Shown: positions 45,702-54,436 of the stretch, piece after piece | Layout: each line of letters opens with the position of its first letter | Position numbering within the stretch: the stretch's first letter is position 1 | Source of the DNA: an uncultured Prevotellaceae bacterium | GTDB lineage: Bacteria; Bacteroidota; Bacteroidia; Bacteroidales; Bacteroidaceae | Reading direction: 5' to 3' | DNA length: 64,000 bases | Assembly (NCBI GenBank): GCA_902763615.1 | Contig: CACWSX010000019.1 | Span: forward strand, 1 to 64,000 | Program-made: the position numbers and the translations under genes | Notes under the pieces: generated by a model | Told to the model about the DNA's origin: nothing | Databases searched by the model: none | The model's input: the letters and a program-made list of their open reading frames with translations, nothing else

Positions 45702-48329
45702 TTATTTCACCACGAAATCAAAGGCCTGCAAGTCCTTGTCGTTCGATGAATTACCATAGAGAATCTGATAGCGGCCTGCCTTGGTCGACAGCTCGTCGAT
45801 GGCCTCATCGTAGTATTCGAAGGCCTCGCCGTCGAGGGCAATGACAGCATTCTTCGTCTCACCGGGCTTCAGGCTGAGTTTCTGGAATCCCTTCAAAGCC
45901 TTGATCGGTGCGCCGGCATCATCGAGGGCTTTCACATACACCTGAACGACCTCAGAACCGTCACGCTTACCGGTATTGGTCACGGGCACGGTGAGCGTCA
46001 CCTTACCGTTCTTCTTCATCGACTTGGCAGAGATCTTACCCTGACCCACTTTGAAGGTGGTATAGCTCAGGCCGTAGCCGAAGGCATACTGAGGTACACC
46101 CGTGAAGTAACGGTAGGTGCGGTTCTTCATCGAGTAGTCCATGAAATCGGGCAGGTCATTGTTCGAGCGATAGAAGGTCACAGGCAGCTTGCCACCAGGG
46201 TTGTAGTCGCCGAAGAGCACCTCAGCGAGGGCCTTGGCCCCACCCTGACCAGCATACCAGGCCTGCAACAAGGCATCATACTCACCCTCGACACTTCCGA
46301 AGGCGATAGCCGAACCTGAGCAGTTGACGAAGATCACAGGCTTGCCCGTCTTGTGCATAGCCTTTACCAACAGCTGCTGTACTACTGGCAGTTCGATGGT
46401 CTGCTTGTCACCACCCTCGCCTTCCATACGGGCAGAGATACCACCGATGATGATGATAGCATCGGCCACGCTTACCTCCTTAGCCAGATCGGTGAAGTCG
46501 GCCAAACGGCGCTCACAGATGTCACCACGCAACATGGCGAAGTTACCTGTACCACGACGATATTCAATCACGACATCATAGTCCTTGCCTTTCTCCACGG
46601 GAAAGCCCTTGTAGTCTGCACCACGGCGTCCGAAGCCGAAGCCACCGAAACCACGACGGCCACCGCCACCTTTGTTTTCCTCAATCACCTGACCATTCAC
46701 CTTTAGGATGTAGCCATTGTCAGTAGAGAGTGTATACTTCATCTCACCAGTGAAGGTTGCCGTATACTTACCGCTGATGCGCACAGCAAGGTTATCGTTC
46801 GTAATTCCCTCGGCAAAGCCCCAGGCGCCAAAAGTAGAGAAGTTCAATTCAGTATAGTAACCGGTCTTGACGGGATTCTCGAAGTTTGTCTCTCTGTCGT
46901 TCCAGAACTCTACGAGCACACCCTTGCCGCCATTGAACTCCTGCAGATGATGCACGGTGGTGTACTCATCATTCAACTCGCAAGCCTTATTGTATATGAT
47001 CTTCGCACCAGGAACAGCATTCTTGATGCCCTCCAGCAGCGAGTGCTTGTGATTGTCGGTAGGCGTGCCGCCGTAGTTACCGTTCAACAGTTCGACATCG
47101 TCGGCATTCGGACCCAGCACAGCCAGTGTCTTGATGCTCTTCGAGAGAGGCAGCACATTGCCCTTGTTCTCCAACAGCACCATCGACTCGCGGGCGGCCT
47201 GCACAGCCATGTCGTTGTTCTTCTCACTGCTGATGACCTCAGAACCCAATTTGGCCCAAGGCAACATGTCAGCAGGGTCGAACATACCCAACTCGAAACG
47301 ACCCATCAGGGTCTTGCGAAGATGACCATCGAGATCGCTCTCTTTGATCAGATTCTTCTTCATACCCTCGGTGAGCGACATAAACACCTTACCGCACTCC
47401 AGATCCGTACCATTCAACACAGCATCGACAGAGGCCGAAAGACCATCCTTATGTGTCTCATGCTGACCACGGTTGAAAAAGTTATTGATAGCATCGCAGT
47501 CGGTGAGCACGATACCATCGTAGCCCCACTTGTTGCGCAGGATATCAATCAACAGACGGTCGCTCGTACAACAGGGCTTGCCCTCGAAGCGCTGATAGGC
47601 GCACATCACCTCGCGAACATTACCCTTCTTGACCAAAGCCTTGAAGGCAGGCAGATAGGTCTCCCAGAGGTCACGGTTCGTGGGCTCCACATTCATCGAG
47701 TGGCGCAGAGGCTCCGGGCCGCTGTGCACGGCATAGTGCTTGGCACAGGCGTGGGTCTTGAAATACTTGTCGTCGTTACCCTGCATGCCCAAAACAGTCT
47801 GCACACCAAGCACGGCATTCAGATAGGGGTCCTCACCGCAGGTCTCCTGACCTCTACCCCAACGCGGGTCACGGAAGATGTTCACGTTCGGGCACCAGAA
47901 GGTCAACTCCGGATTGCCAGGATAATAGGTCACGCCCATGGGCACGTTGAACAGCTTCGGATCGTTGTGATCAGTACGGTTCCAGTTGGCACGGGCCTCG
48001 TCAGACACTTGCGAGAACACATCGTACACCAGCTGGGCATTGAAAGCCGCTGCCAGACCAATGGGCTGCGGATAAACGGTGTAGCCACCTTGACGCACAC
48101 CGTGACAGGCCTCGCTCCACCAGTTATACGACGGGATACCGAGACGGTCGATGGATATCGACTTGTTCATCATCAATCCCACCTTCTCTTCGGGTGTCAA
48201 CATCTTCAGCAGGCTCTCCACACGCTGCGCTCTGGGCATGTTCGGATTCTGCCACTCATACTTAAACTGGGCCGATGCACTGGTTACGGCCAGCATAGCG
48301 GTCACTGCCGCCAAAATCATTTTTCTCAT
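45702..48329 (-). CDS. GH3 beta-glycosidase with PA14 insert, beta-xylosidase type
   Basis: The 875-residue secreted enzyme (signal peptide to about TSASA) removes terminal sugars from xylan-type or glucan oligosaccharides. The N-terminal GH3 domain shows NWWSEACHGVRQGG, FWCPNVNIFRDPRWGRGQETCGEDPYL and the nucleophile motif DGIVLTDCDAI. The (alpha/beta) sandwich domain follows. It is split by a PA14-like insert (about 440-590) containing a Gly/Arg-rich loop (GGGGRRGFGGFGFGRRG). A fibronectin-III-like C-terminal domain ends it. The NWWSEACHG and TDCDAI pattern is typical of xylosidases. It is the middle gene of a three-gene operon. Confidence 0.93.
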   Translation of the reverse strand: MRKMILAAVTAMLAVTSASAQFKYEWQNPNMPRAQRVESLLKMLTPEEKVGLMMNKSISIDRLGIPSYNWWSEACHGVRQGGYTVYPQPIGLAAAFNAQLVYDVFSQVSDEARANWNRTDHNDPKLFNVPMGVTYYPGNPELTFWCPNVNIFRDPRWGRGQETCGEDPYLNAVLGVQTVLGMQGNDDKYFKTHACAKHYAVHSGPEPLRHSMNVEPTNRDLWETYLPAFKALVKKGNVREVMCAYQRFEGKPCCTSDRLLIDILRNKWGYDGIVLTDCDAINNFFNRGQHETHKDGLSASVDAVLNGTDLECGKVFMSLTEGMKKNLIKESDLDGHLRKTLMGRFELGMFDPADMLPWAKLGSEVISSEKNNDMAVQAARESMVLLENKGNVLPLSKSIKTLAVLGPNADDVELLNGNYGGTPTDNHKHSLLEGIKNAVPGAKIIYNKACELNDEYTTVHHLQEFNGGKGVLVEFWNDRETNFENPVKTGYYTELNFSTFGAWGFAEGITNDNLAVRISGKYTATFTGEMKYTLSTDNGYILKVNGQVIEENKGGGGRRGFGGFGFGRRGADYKGFPVEKGKDYDVVIEYRRGTGNFAMLRGDICERRLADFTDLAKEVSVADAIIIIGGISARMEGEGGDKQTIELPVVQQLLVKAMHKTGKPVIFVNCSGSAIAFGSVEGEYDALLQAWYAGQGGAKALAEVLFGDYNPGGKLPVTFYRSNNDLPDFMDYSMKNRTYRYFTGVPQYAFGYGLSYTTFKVGQGKISAKSMKKNGKVTLTVPVTNTGKRDGSEVVQVYVKALDDAGAPIKALKGFQKLSLKPGETKNAVIALDGEAFEYYDEAIDELSTKAGRYQILYGNSSNDKDLQAFDFVVK

Positions 48330-48369
48330 TTTTATATACCTTATTTATAATTATAAGCAAACTGACCGA

Positions 48370-50436
48370 TTAGAAGCCACCACCTGGGAAGCCGCCACCG
48401 AAACCGCCGCCGCCAAAGCCGCCGCCACCGAAGCCGCCGCCACCGAAGCCGCCACCGCCGCCACGACGACCCTGACCACCACGGCCCTGACCACGACCCT
48501 GACCGCCGCCGAAGCCACCGAACTGAGGTGCAGGACGCTTGGCAATCTCGAGCAACAGTTTAATCAATGCAGCACGACGCATGCTCCATGTGGGATAGTC
48601 GTCAGCCTTCAGCACATCCACCTGCATCTGGAAGCCACCCATGCCGCCACCACCACCTTGCATGAAGTCCATGCTACTGGTAGTGAGAATACAAGCCTTT
48701 GCCTTGCCATCGGCAATCAGACGGTCGACGATAGCATCAGCACCACCTACCTTGAACCAACTCTCCATTGTGTCGCCAGCACCAGGTACCAACTGAATCA
48801 TAGCTGGCATCGCAAACATGCCCTGCTGCTGTCCGGCAGGCGTGGGCGATGTATACCAAGCCTCGCCCTGATCCAAATCGTAAGCCACACGGCCATGCTC
48901 GATGTCACCCTGCGATGCGAAGTTGTACGGCGAATTGGGATTATCGGCAATGCTCCACTTGAAGCCCTTGTCAGGCGACAGATACATGTTGCTGGGGTCA
49001 GCCACAGGCGTGCCGTCAACGATGAAACAATATCTGAAGGTCTCAAACAGATATTCGCTCAGGGTGATGCTCCAGACACCTGTCGTATCCTTCTCCATCG
49101 GCAGCGGAGCCTCCAAGATGTCACTGTTGAACTTCACACTGTCGGCCTCAGGTGCCTTCATGCGGAAAGTGATGCCCTCTTCGGTATACTCAGGAGAGAC
49201 CACTGGACGTGGGAACAGACGGGCCATCGTAGCACCTGTGAATTGCTGTTCCTGACCGGTCTTGGCAGGTGCGGGCTGGCCATTCTTCATGGCTTCTTCC
49301 GAAGCCTTCTTGTTGAACAACAGGCGCAGGGTCTTGTCGAGGAAATACCTAGCATTCATCCAAGTATGACCGAACTTGTCGTTGGTAAACTCCTTCACCG
49401 AGGTGATACCCTTCTGATCGAGGAACTCCATATAGTCGCGGGCGTTGCCATAGAGGAAATCGTCCGTACCCACGCCGAGCCAGAACAGATGAATCTTCTT
49501 GTTGGTAGCGGCTGCATTGTCGTAAACCTCAGGAATGGTCGTTGAGGTAAAAGAGCTGTAACTGCAGAGATACGAGAACTTATCCAAGTTGCTCAGGCCG
49601 ATAGCGAGCGCCTGATTACCGCCACGTGAGAAACCGCCGATGGCACGGTTGTCAGCATTGTTCACCGTACGATAGTTGTTCTCGATAAACGGCATCAGGT
49701 CGTTAATCAGGTCTTTGCTGAACACATCACCGCCAAACTGCATTTGTGGGGCACCACCGCCTGCTGGAGCAGCCGGCTTCAACTTCGAGGGATTACCGTA
49801 AGGCAGCACGACAATCATCTCCTTGGCGAGCTTGTCAGCAATCAGGTTATCAAGGATGTAGTTTACACGACCAACCTTCAGATACACTTCCTCAGTATCT
49901 GTGGTACCACTGATCAGATAGAATACAGGATATTTCTTCTGATCGTTCTGGTTGAACGACATGTTCATCTGTGTGTAACTGGGTGGCAGATAAACCACGG
50001 CATTGTTCGTAGCACCAAGGCTCTTCGAATAATAGTGCACATACTCCACGCGGCCATGAGGCACATCCTTGATATCATGGATACGCTTGCCGTCGCTGAT
50101 CTCCAACAGGCTGTTCTTAAAGCCCTCATTAGGGAAATAAAGTTGGTTTCTGGGGTCCATGACACTCACGCCATCAACCACGAAACAATAGGGATAAATG
50201 TCGGGCGCAACCGGTCCGAGCGTGGCTGTCCATACACCATCGGCACCCTTCGTCATCGGCTTGCGGCCGGCAAACTGGACATCCACTTGTACGTCTTTCG
50301 CATGGTCATTCCAATAACGGAAGGTTACTGTACCGTCAGCATTCACAACGGTAGACTTCTCTGAGGCCCCTTGGGCCATGCAGTTGGTAGCAAAAGCAAT
50401 CACTGCAGTTAAGGCAAAACATTTAAATTTCATCAT
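48370..50436 (-). CDS. Two-module CE1-type esterase with glycine-rich tail
   Basis: The 688-residue secreted protein (ATG at 50436 or 50433; a GTG at 50445 is rejected) begins after a signal peptide with a CBM48-like domain (VTFRYWNDHAKDVQVDVQF). A complete esterase D-type domain follows with AIGGFSRGGNQAL (GxSxG nucleophile) and DKFGHTWMNAR (catalytic His). From about residue 385 a second CBM48-like domain (ITFRMKAPEADSVKFN) begins, followed by only part of a second esterase without a GxSxG motif. The chain ends in a long GGGGFGG repeat. Such proteins remove acetyl or feruloyl groups from xylan. It is first in the operon with GH3 and MFS. Confidence 0.88.
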   Translation of the reverse strand: MMKFKCFALTAVIAFATNCMAQGASEKSTVVNADGTVTFRYWNDHAKDVQVDVQFAGRKPMTKGADGVWTATLGPVAPDIYPYCFVVDGVSVMDPRNQLYFPNEGFKNSLLEISDGKRIHDIKDVPHGRVEYVHYYSKSLGATNNAVVYLPPSYTQMNMSFNQNDQKKYPVFYLISGTTDTEEVYLKVGRVNYILDNLIADKLAKEMIVVLPYGNPSKLKPAAPAGGGAPQMQFGGDVFSKDLINDLMPFIENNYRTVNNADNRAIGGFSRGGNQALAIGLSNLDKFSYLCSYSSFTSTTIPEVYDNAAATNKKIHLFWLGVGTDDFLYGNARDYMEFLDQKGITSVKEFTNDKFGHTWMNARYFLDKTLRLLFNKKASEEAMKNGQPAPAKTGQEQQFTGATMARLFPRPVVSPEYTEEGITFRMKAPEADSVKFNSDILEAPLPMEKDTTGVWSITLSEYLFETFRYCFIVDGTPVADPSNMYLSPDKGFKWSIADNPNSPYNFASQGDIEHGRVAYDLDQGEAWYTSPTPAGQQQGMFAMPAMIQLVPGAGDTMESWFKVGGADAIVDRLIADGKAKACILTTSSMDFMQGGGGGMGGFQMQVDVLKADDYPTWSMRRAALIKLLLEIAKRPAPQFGGFGGGQGRGQGRGGQGRRGGGGGFGGGGFGGGGFGGGGFGGGFPGGGF
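48372..48535 (-). repeat. Glycine-rich coding repeat at the end of the esterase
   Basis: Near-exact 15-base units of GGCGGTGGCGGCTTC type encode GGGGF repeats and an RGQGRGGQGRRG stretch, forming the last 50 or so residues. The feature resembles the glycine-rich inserts in the CotH-family and GH3 proteins. Confidence 0.85.
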
Positions 50437-50469
50437 AAAAAACACTATAAGTTAATTAGAAATTTTGAG

Positions 50470-50500
50470 CAAAGTTAGCAATTATTATTGAATATAACAA
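50470..50500 (-). promoter_or_regulatory. Promoter of the esterase-GH3-MFS operon
   Basis: On the minus strand TTG (50500-50498), 20 bases, TAACTTTG (50477-50470), 33 bases before the ATG. Confidence 0.82.
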
Positions 50501-50632
50501 GCACACATGCGAAGATTAATATTTTTTAAATATGTATATGTTAATGTTCTATAATTGTCAGCAAAGCCTTTTTACTTTCCGCATTTCCATTCGTCTATGT
50601 CTTATTAGAATCAACTCAAAATACGTATTTTC

Positions 50633-51508
50633 ATGAAAAAGTTCATCACATTCATTCTCATGGCAGCCTGCGTTCAGGTCGTGGCTGCTGCAACCGTCGC
50701 AGAAGAGTCTGCCGACGGTAAGTACATCATCAAAAACGGTGAGGTCACGATGACTATCGATGTCAACGGTGGCAAGATCCTGTCATACAAATATGGCGAT
50801 GCCGAGGTCATCAGCCAGACTACGTTTCCCAACTCTTTTGGCAGCACTTTCTGGACAAGTCCGCAGAAAGAATGGAACTGGCCTCCCGTGCCCGAGTTCG
50901 ATCGTCAGCCCTATACCGTAGAGAATAGCGACAAGTTCGTCATGACCAGTCAGATGTCAGCGCGCCTGAAATATCGTGTTACAAAGACCTTCACCCCCAA
51001 CAAGAAAGATCAGTCGATAGCCGTCACCTATACCATCAAGAACGAGTCTGACGAAACCCGCAAAGTGGCACCTTGGGAGATTACCCGTGTACCCAACGAT
51101 GGTATCATTTTCTTTGACGCGCCCATCGACGCCATCACCCCCGCAGGTCTGATGAATTTCCAGGCTGCCAATGGCCTCAGCTGGTTCCAGGCCGATGAAG
51201 CTCAACAAAACCGCAAGATCAATGCTGATGGTAAGGGTTGGCTGGCCTATTGTGCAAAGGGACTGCTGATGGTGAAGAAATTTGACGATTTGGACGCTTC
51301 GCAGCCTGCTCCCGATGAAGCAGAAATACAAGTCTATGTCAACATGCGCAAGACCTTCATCGAACTTGAGAGCCAAGGAGCTTACACCACCCTCAAGCCC
51401 GGCGAGGAACTGAAATGGACCGTCACCTGGTATGTGGCTCCCTTCGATGGCAAAGCAGAACCCAGCGAAGCCCTCAAAAAAAAGGTTAAAAGTCTCTTAG
51501 GGCAATAA
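50633..51508 (+). CDS. Secreted DUF4380-like protein with mutarotase-type fold
   Basis: The 291-residue protein has a signal peptide (to about QVVAAA) and a pattern seen in aldose-1-epimerase-like beta sandwiches: VNGGKILSYKYGDAEVISQT, GSTFWTSPQKEWNWPPVPEFD, RVTKTFTPNKKDQSIAVTYTIKN and APWEITRV. I believe it belongs to the DUF4380 group; the role in saccharide metabolism is inferred from fold and from the neighbouring hemicellulose operon. No convincing TAnnTTTG promoter was seen in the 187 bases upstream. It converges on the EptA-like gene with a 7-base gap. Confidence 0.7.
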   Translation: MKKFITFILMAACVQVVAAATVAEESADGKYIIKNGEVTMTIDVNGGKILSYKYGDAEVISQTTFPNSFGSTFWTSPQKEWNWPPVPEFDRQPYTVENSDKFVMTSQMSARLKYRVTKTFTPNKKDQSIAVTYTIKNESDETRKVAPWEITRVPNDGIIFFDAPIDAITPAGLMNFQAANGLSWFQADEAQQNRKINADGKGWLAYCAKGLLMVKKFDDLDASQPAPDEAEIQVYVNMRKTFIELESQGAYTTLKPGEELKWTVTWYVAPFDGKAEPSEALKKKVKSLLGQ

Positions 51509-51515
51509 ATCATAC

Positions 51516-53063
51516 TCACTTTGCTATAAAGATATCGTAGTCTTTATTGTAAGCTGGCGATTGAATTGATAGCAAGTTGAGCACTGAATGGAAAATATAA
51601 TGCTGTTCGAGCACCGCTGGCAATTCGTCCAAAGGCTTGTAATCCCTGAAATGGTCTGAAGTCCATACCAGGAAAGGTATTTCATATTGCTGTTTTGGCG
51701 CCAGTTTCATAGGCAGCCCATGCATAAACATTTTGTTCTCGCCAAGTGACTCGCCATGGTCTGAAATAAAGATCATGGCGCTTTTCCAATCTTTCATGGC
51801 ACGCAAAGTGTTGATAAGGCTGTCCAACAGAAAATCGGTATAGCGTATGGTGTTATCGTATGCATTCACCAACATACTGACATTTTTCTCACCTTCTTCC
51901 ACATTTTTAGCCACAGGCTTATACACCTCGAATGCCTTGGGATATTTGTCAGCATATTTTGGACCGTGACTTGTACTGGTATGAAGTACGATTAACACTT
52001 TATTCTTCTGACTTGACACTATACGTTCGCGGAGTCCCGCAAAGAGAATCGCATCATAGGCTTCATTCTCGTCGGGATATTGCACGCCAAGTTCATCGTC
52101 AGTAAGATATTCGTCAATATGTATAGGCGGTTCTCCCCAGTTAGATGTACGCCACGACACGTCTACACCTGTTCTGAACGCATAGTTAGGCAGCAATTCA
52201 TACAGGTCGTCACTGTTTTTGGGTTCAAGAATTGCCTTACTACCTGCCGTGGTGTAAGTGGCACAAGAATTGGCCTGATACACTTTCAGACCCTCTTGCT
52301 TCGACAACAGGGGATTGGTATCGCGCTCATAACCGTAGAGTTGGAAGTTGGCTTTTCTGGCCGATTCGCCGATGACAAGTACTACCACAGCCTTCTCATC
52401 ATCTGTGATCCGGCCTTCAGGCAGTTTTATCTCCTCTTGTTGCTCGTCTTGTTGACTGCTGATTACTCGGAAGGTATTCGCCAGATATGACCAAGGCTGC
52501 AACAATCCACCCAATTCCGTATCGTGCTGACTGATCCACAACGTCTGGCTAAAGTTCATCAATGCTATTGTTAGGACTATCACCAACGAACTTCCGCAGT
52601 AAACACCCATTTTCTTTACCTTGCCGATAACGACTGGCTGGAAAATGCACCACAAGGCGGGGAGCATGCCGAAAACAACGATAAATAGCCACAACGACCA
52701 ACTGAAGAATCCTGATGCCTCCGAGTATCTTGTATTGAAGACATTCTCGATGGTGGTGGCATCGATCATCACACTATACGTAATGATGAAATATACGGCT
52801 GTTGCATTAATGAGTGAAAAGAGGGCGAGCAAAACGCGCCCCACCATCCTCAACAAATATATCACGAGATAGGTCATCATGAAGTTGACTGCCAACATGA
52901 TAACCACCAGCGATGCCAACAGGAATATCTGTCCACCTAAGTTCTCATTGGTATTGTTAAACACATACTTAAAAAATGGTAGGTTGTATAACAACAAAGT
53001 ACCTATACTGACGATGCATGAGAATACGAATAACGAAATAGGCTTGCGTAATGATTTCATCAT
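51516..53063 (-). CDS. eptA: Lipid A phosphoethanolamine transferase, EptA-like
   Basis: EptA enzymes transfer phosphoethanolamine to lipid A phosphates in the inner membrane, lowering negative charge and sensitivity to cationic peptides. The 515 residues contain five N-terminal membrane helices (to about 180) and a periplasmic sulfatase-fold domain. Metal and substrate motifs are VLVIGESARKANFQLYGYERDTNP, the nucleophile region CATYTTAGSKA, HTSTSHGPKYADKYP and ISDHGESLGE. Gene order with a PAP2 phosphatase 15 bases upstream matches lpxE-eptA pairs known from other bacteria, where removal of a phosphate precedes the addition. Confidence 0.9.
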   Translation of the reverse strand: MMKSLRKPISLFVFSCIVSIGTLLLYNLPFFKYVFNNTNENLGGQIFLLASLVVIMLAVNFMMTYLVIYLLRMVGRVLLALFSLINATAVYFIITYSVMIDATTIENVFNTRYSEASGFFSWSLWLFIVVFGMLPALWCIFQPVVIGKVKKMGVYCGSSLVIVLTIALMNFSQTLWISQHDTELGGLLQPWSYLANTFRVISSQQDEQQEEIKLPEGRITDDEKAVVVLVIGESARKANFQLYGYERDTNPLLSKQEGLKVYQANSCATYTTAGSKAILEPKNSDDLYELLPNYAFRTGVDVSWRTSNWGEPPIHIDEYLTDDELGVQYPDENEAYDAILFAGLRERIVSSQKNKVLIVLHTSTSHGPKYADKYPKAFEVYKPVAKNVEEGEKNVSMLVNAYDNTIRYTDFLLDSLINTLRAMKDWKSAMIFISDHGESLGENKMFMHGLPMKLAPKQQYEIPFLVWTSDHFRDYKPLDELPAVLEQHYIFHSVLNLLSIQSPAYNKDYDIFIAK

Positions 53064-53078
53064 TTTATATTATATCAT

Positions 53079-53747
53079 TCAATTGATTTTCAAAATCTTA
53101 TGCCTGCCAAAATAGAATATCAAGCACGGAGTCACAAATCCGATGATGCTACCCACACAGACATCCGACAGGAAGTGTTGCGAAAGATAGACACGCGAGT
53201 AGGCACCTAATGAAGCAAGCACAAAAAACGAAAACATCATCACGCAAATCAGCACCCATGTCAGACGGTTATTCTGATCGACTTTCAATTTATAACGGTA
53301 TGCCATGAAAAGCGCACAACAAGTAAAGAACACGAAGAACGTAGAGGCGTGTCCCGACGGGAAAGAATTACTATGATGCATATCTACGCCCTGCACTAGA
53401 GGTAGAATCATGTCATGGTAATGCTCAAACGCACTGACAGGGCGCTCGGTACGGATGGTATGTTTCAGAACTTGCAACAAGCCACCTCCAGACAATTCAC
53501 AAAGAGCAAAGAATATTGTTAATCTGATCTTCTTCCAGAGTAAAGGGAGCAGTGCCAAAACATATATAGGTCCTTCAGCCATCATAGTGTAATACTTAAA
53601 GAAAGTATCCTGAATGCTAGTGTGATAGGAGTTCAACAACAGATGTAGCTCTATTTTCGGATAAACATACTGCAATCCGAATACAACTATCAACAAAACA
53701 AAATATGATATGATATAAACCAAGAGAGTCTTCAATATCTGTTTCAC
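53079..53747 (-). CDS. PAP2-family phosphatase, LpxE/LpxF-like
   Basis: The 222-residue membrane protein has the three PAP2 signatures: KHTIRTERP, FPSGHAS and SRVYLSQHFLSDV, plus six predicted membrane helices. LpxE and LpxF remove the 1- or 4'-phosphate of lipid A; which one cannot be told. It is the first gene of the pair with eptA. The 480 bases upstream, to tRNA-Ser, contain an AT-rich stretch with no convincing gene. Confidence 0.85.
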   Translation of the reverse strand: MKQILKTLLVYIISYFVLLIVVFGLQYVYPKIELHLLLNSYHTSIQDTFFKYYTMMAEGPIYVLALLPLLWKKIRLTIFFALCELSGGGLLQVLKHTIRTERPVSAFEHYHDMILPLVQGVDMHHSNSFPSGHASTFFVFFTCCALFMAYRYKLKVDQNNRLTWVLICVMMFSFFVLASLGAYSRVYLSQHFLSDVCVGSIIGFVTPCLIFYFGRHKILKIN

Positions 53748-54231
53748 GCTGTAAAGATAATCTTGTTACTATTTTTCTGATAAAAAAGGAAATTTCAAAG
53801 ATGCAAGATGTCTGGTAGCATTATTTGATGCACTTTCATCTTCCGTCTGCAAAATTACTTGTTTCGTCTGATATTCCAGTACTACAACTCGAAATTTAAC
53901 TTAATTTTAACACAATTCGTAATACCAATGATACCGTGACACCAAGACAGTCTTGCAAAAAAAAGTCGTATATTAACATTTTCACGACCCAAAAGGCAAA
54001 AACATACACGATAGGAGGTATTTTGCTTTCTACCATGCAGAATACCATGCTCTAACAAATTTATAACAAGTTTTTTATGTCTCATCTTGCGTTTTCTTTA
54101 CTCATCTTGACTGATATTTGGAGAGTTTAAAATCTCCTAACATTCACATTGTCAGAGTGTTGTAAACGCAAGACGTTGACAATCAGGCACGAAAAAAGGG
54201 AACCTGATTGATTCCCTTTAAGTCATTTTCG
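53748..54231. other. Gene-free AT-rich interval
   Basis: I find no supported gene here. The one small reading frame (53882-54085, minus) has no recognisable domain, no good ribosome site and an atypical Cys-rich composition. TATCTTTA (53752-53759, minus) and TAATTTTG (53850-53857, minus) are possible -7 boxes for the PAP2-eptA pair. Confidence 0.5.
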
Positions 54232-54316
54232 CGGAGAGAGAGGGATTCGAACCCCCGGTACCTCTCGGTACGGTAGTTTTCAAGACTACTGTAATCGACC
54301 ACTCTACCATCTCTCC
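54232..54316 (-). tRNA. tRNA-Ser (anticodon TGA)
   Basis: The 85-nt molecule has acceptor GGAGAGA/TCTCTCC, anticodon stem GTAGT/ACTAC with loop CTTGAAA, the long variable arm GTACC-GAGA-GGTAC and a T arm GGGGG-TTCGAAT-CCCTC. CCA is not encoded. Confidence 0.95.
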
Positions 54317-54343
54317 AGTGCTCGTTTGTCTCAAAAGCGGGTG

Positions 54344-54375
54344 CAAAGGTAGTGCTTTTTTCGGAATTGAACAAA
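54344..54375 (-). promoter_or_regulatory. Promoter of tRNA-Ser
   Basis: On the minus strand TTTG (54375-54372), 20 bases, TACCTTTG (54351-54344), 28 bases before the mature tRNA. Confidence 0.86.
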
Positions 54376-54400
54376 TTTTTAGGCAACTTTTTATAAAATA

Positions 54401-54432
54401 TTTGGAAAATCGCTCACTTATTCGTACCTTTG
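54401..54432 (+). promoter_or_regulatory. Promoter of mutS2, adjacent to its start codon
   Basis: TTTG (54401-54404), 20 bases, TACCTTTG (54425-54432). The predicted start of transcription, about 6 bases on, coincides with the GTG start codon at 54437, implying leaderless mRNA. Confidence 0.82.
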
Positions 54433-54436
54433 CAGC

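Noticed and set aside
46947..48350. 467-codon open frame on the plus strand opposite the GH3 gene
   Set aside because: It is antisense to a well-supported enzyme, has no domain or signal, and is explained by codon bias of the GH3 gene.
48151..49545. 464-codon open frame on the plus strand opposite the GH3 start and the esterase gene
   Set aside because: Its low-complexity Ala/Thr stretch is the complement of the glycine-rich tail; it crosses two real genes and an intergenic gap.
53882..54085. 67-codon minus-strand frame in the gap before tRNA-Ser
   Set aside because: No ribosome site, no domain, Cys-rich odd composition and AT-rich context.
54183..54386. 67-codon frame overlapping tRNA-Ser
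   Set aside because: It lies across the tRNA and its promoter and is a chance frame.
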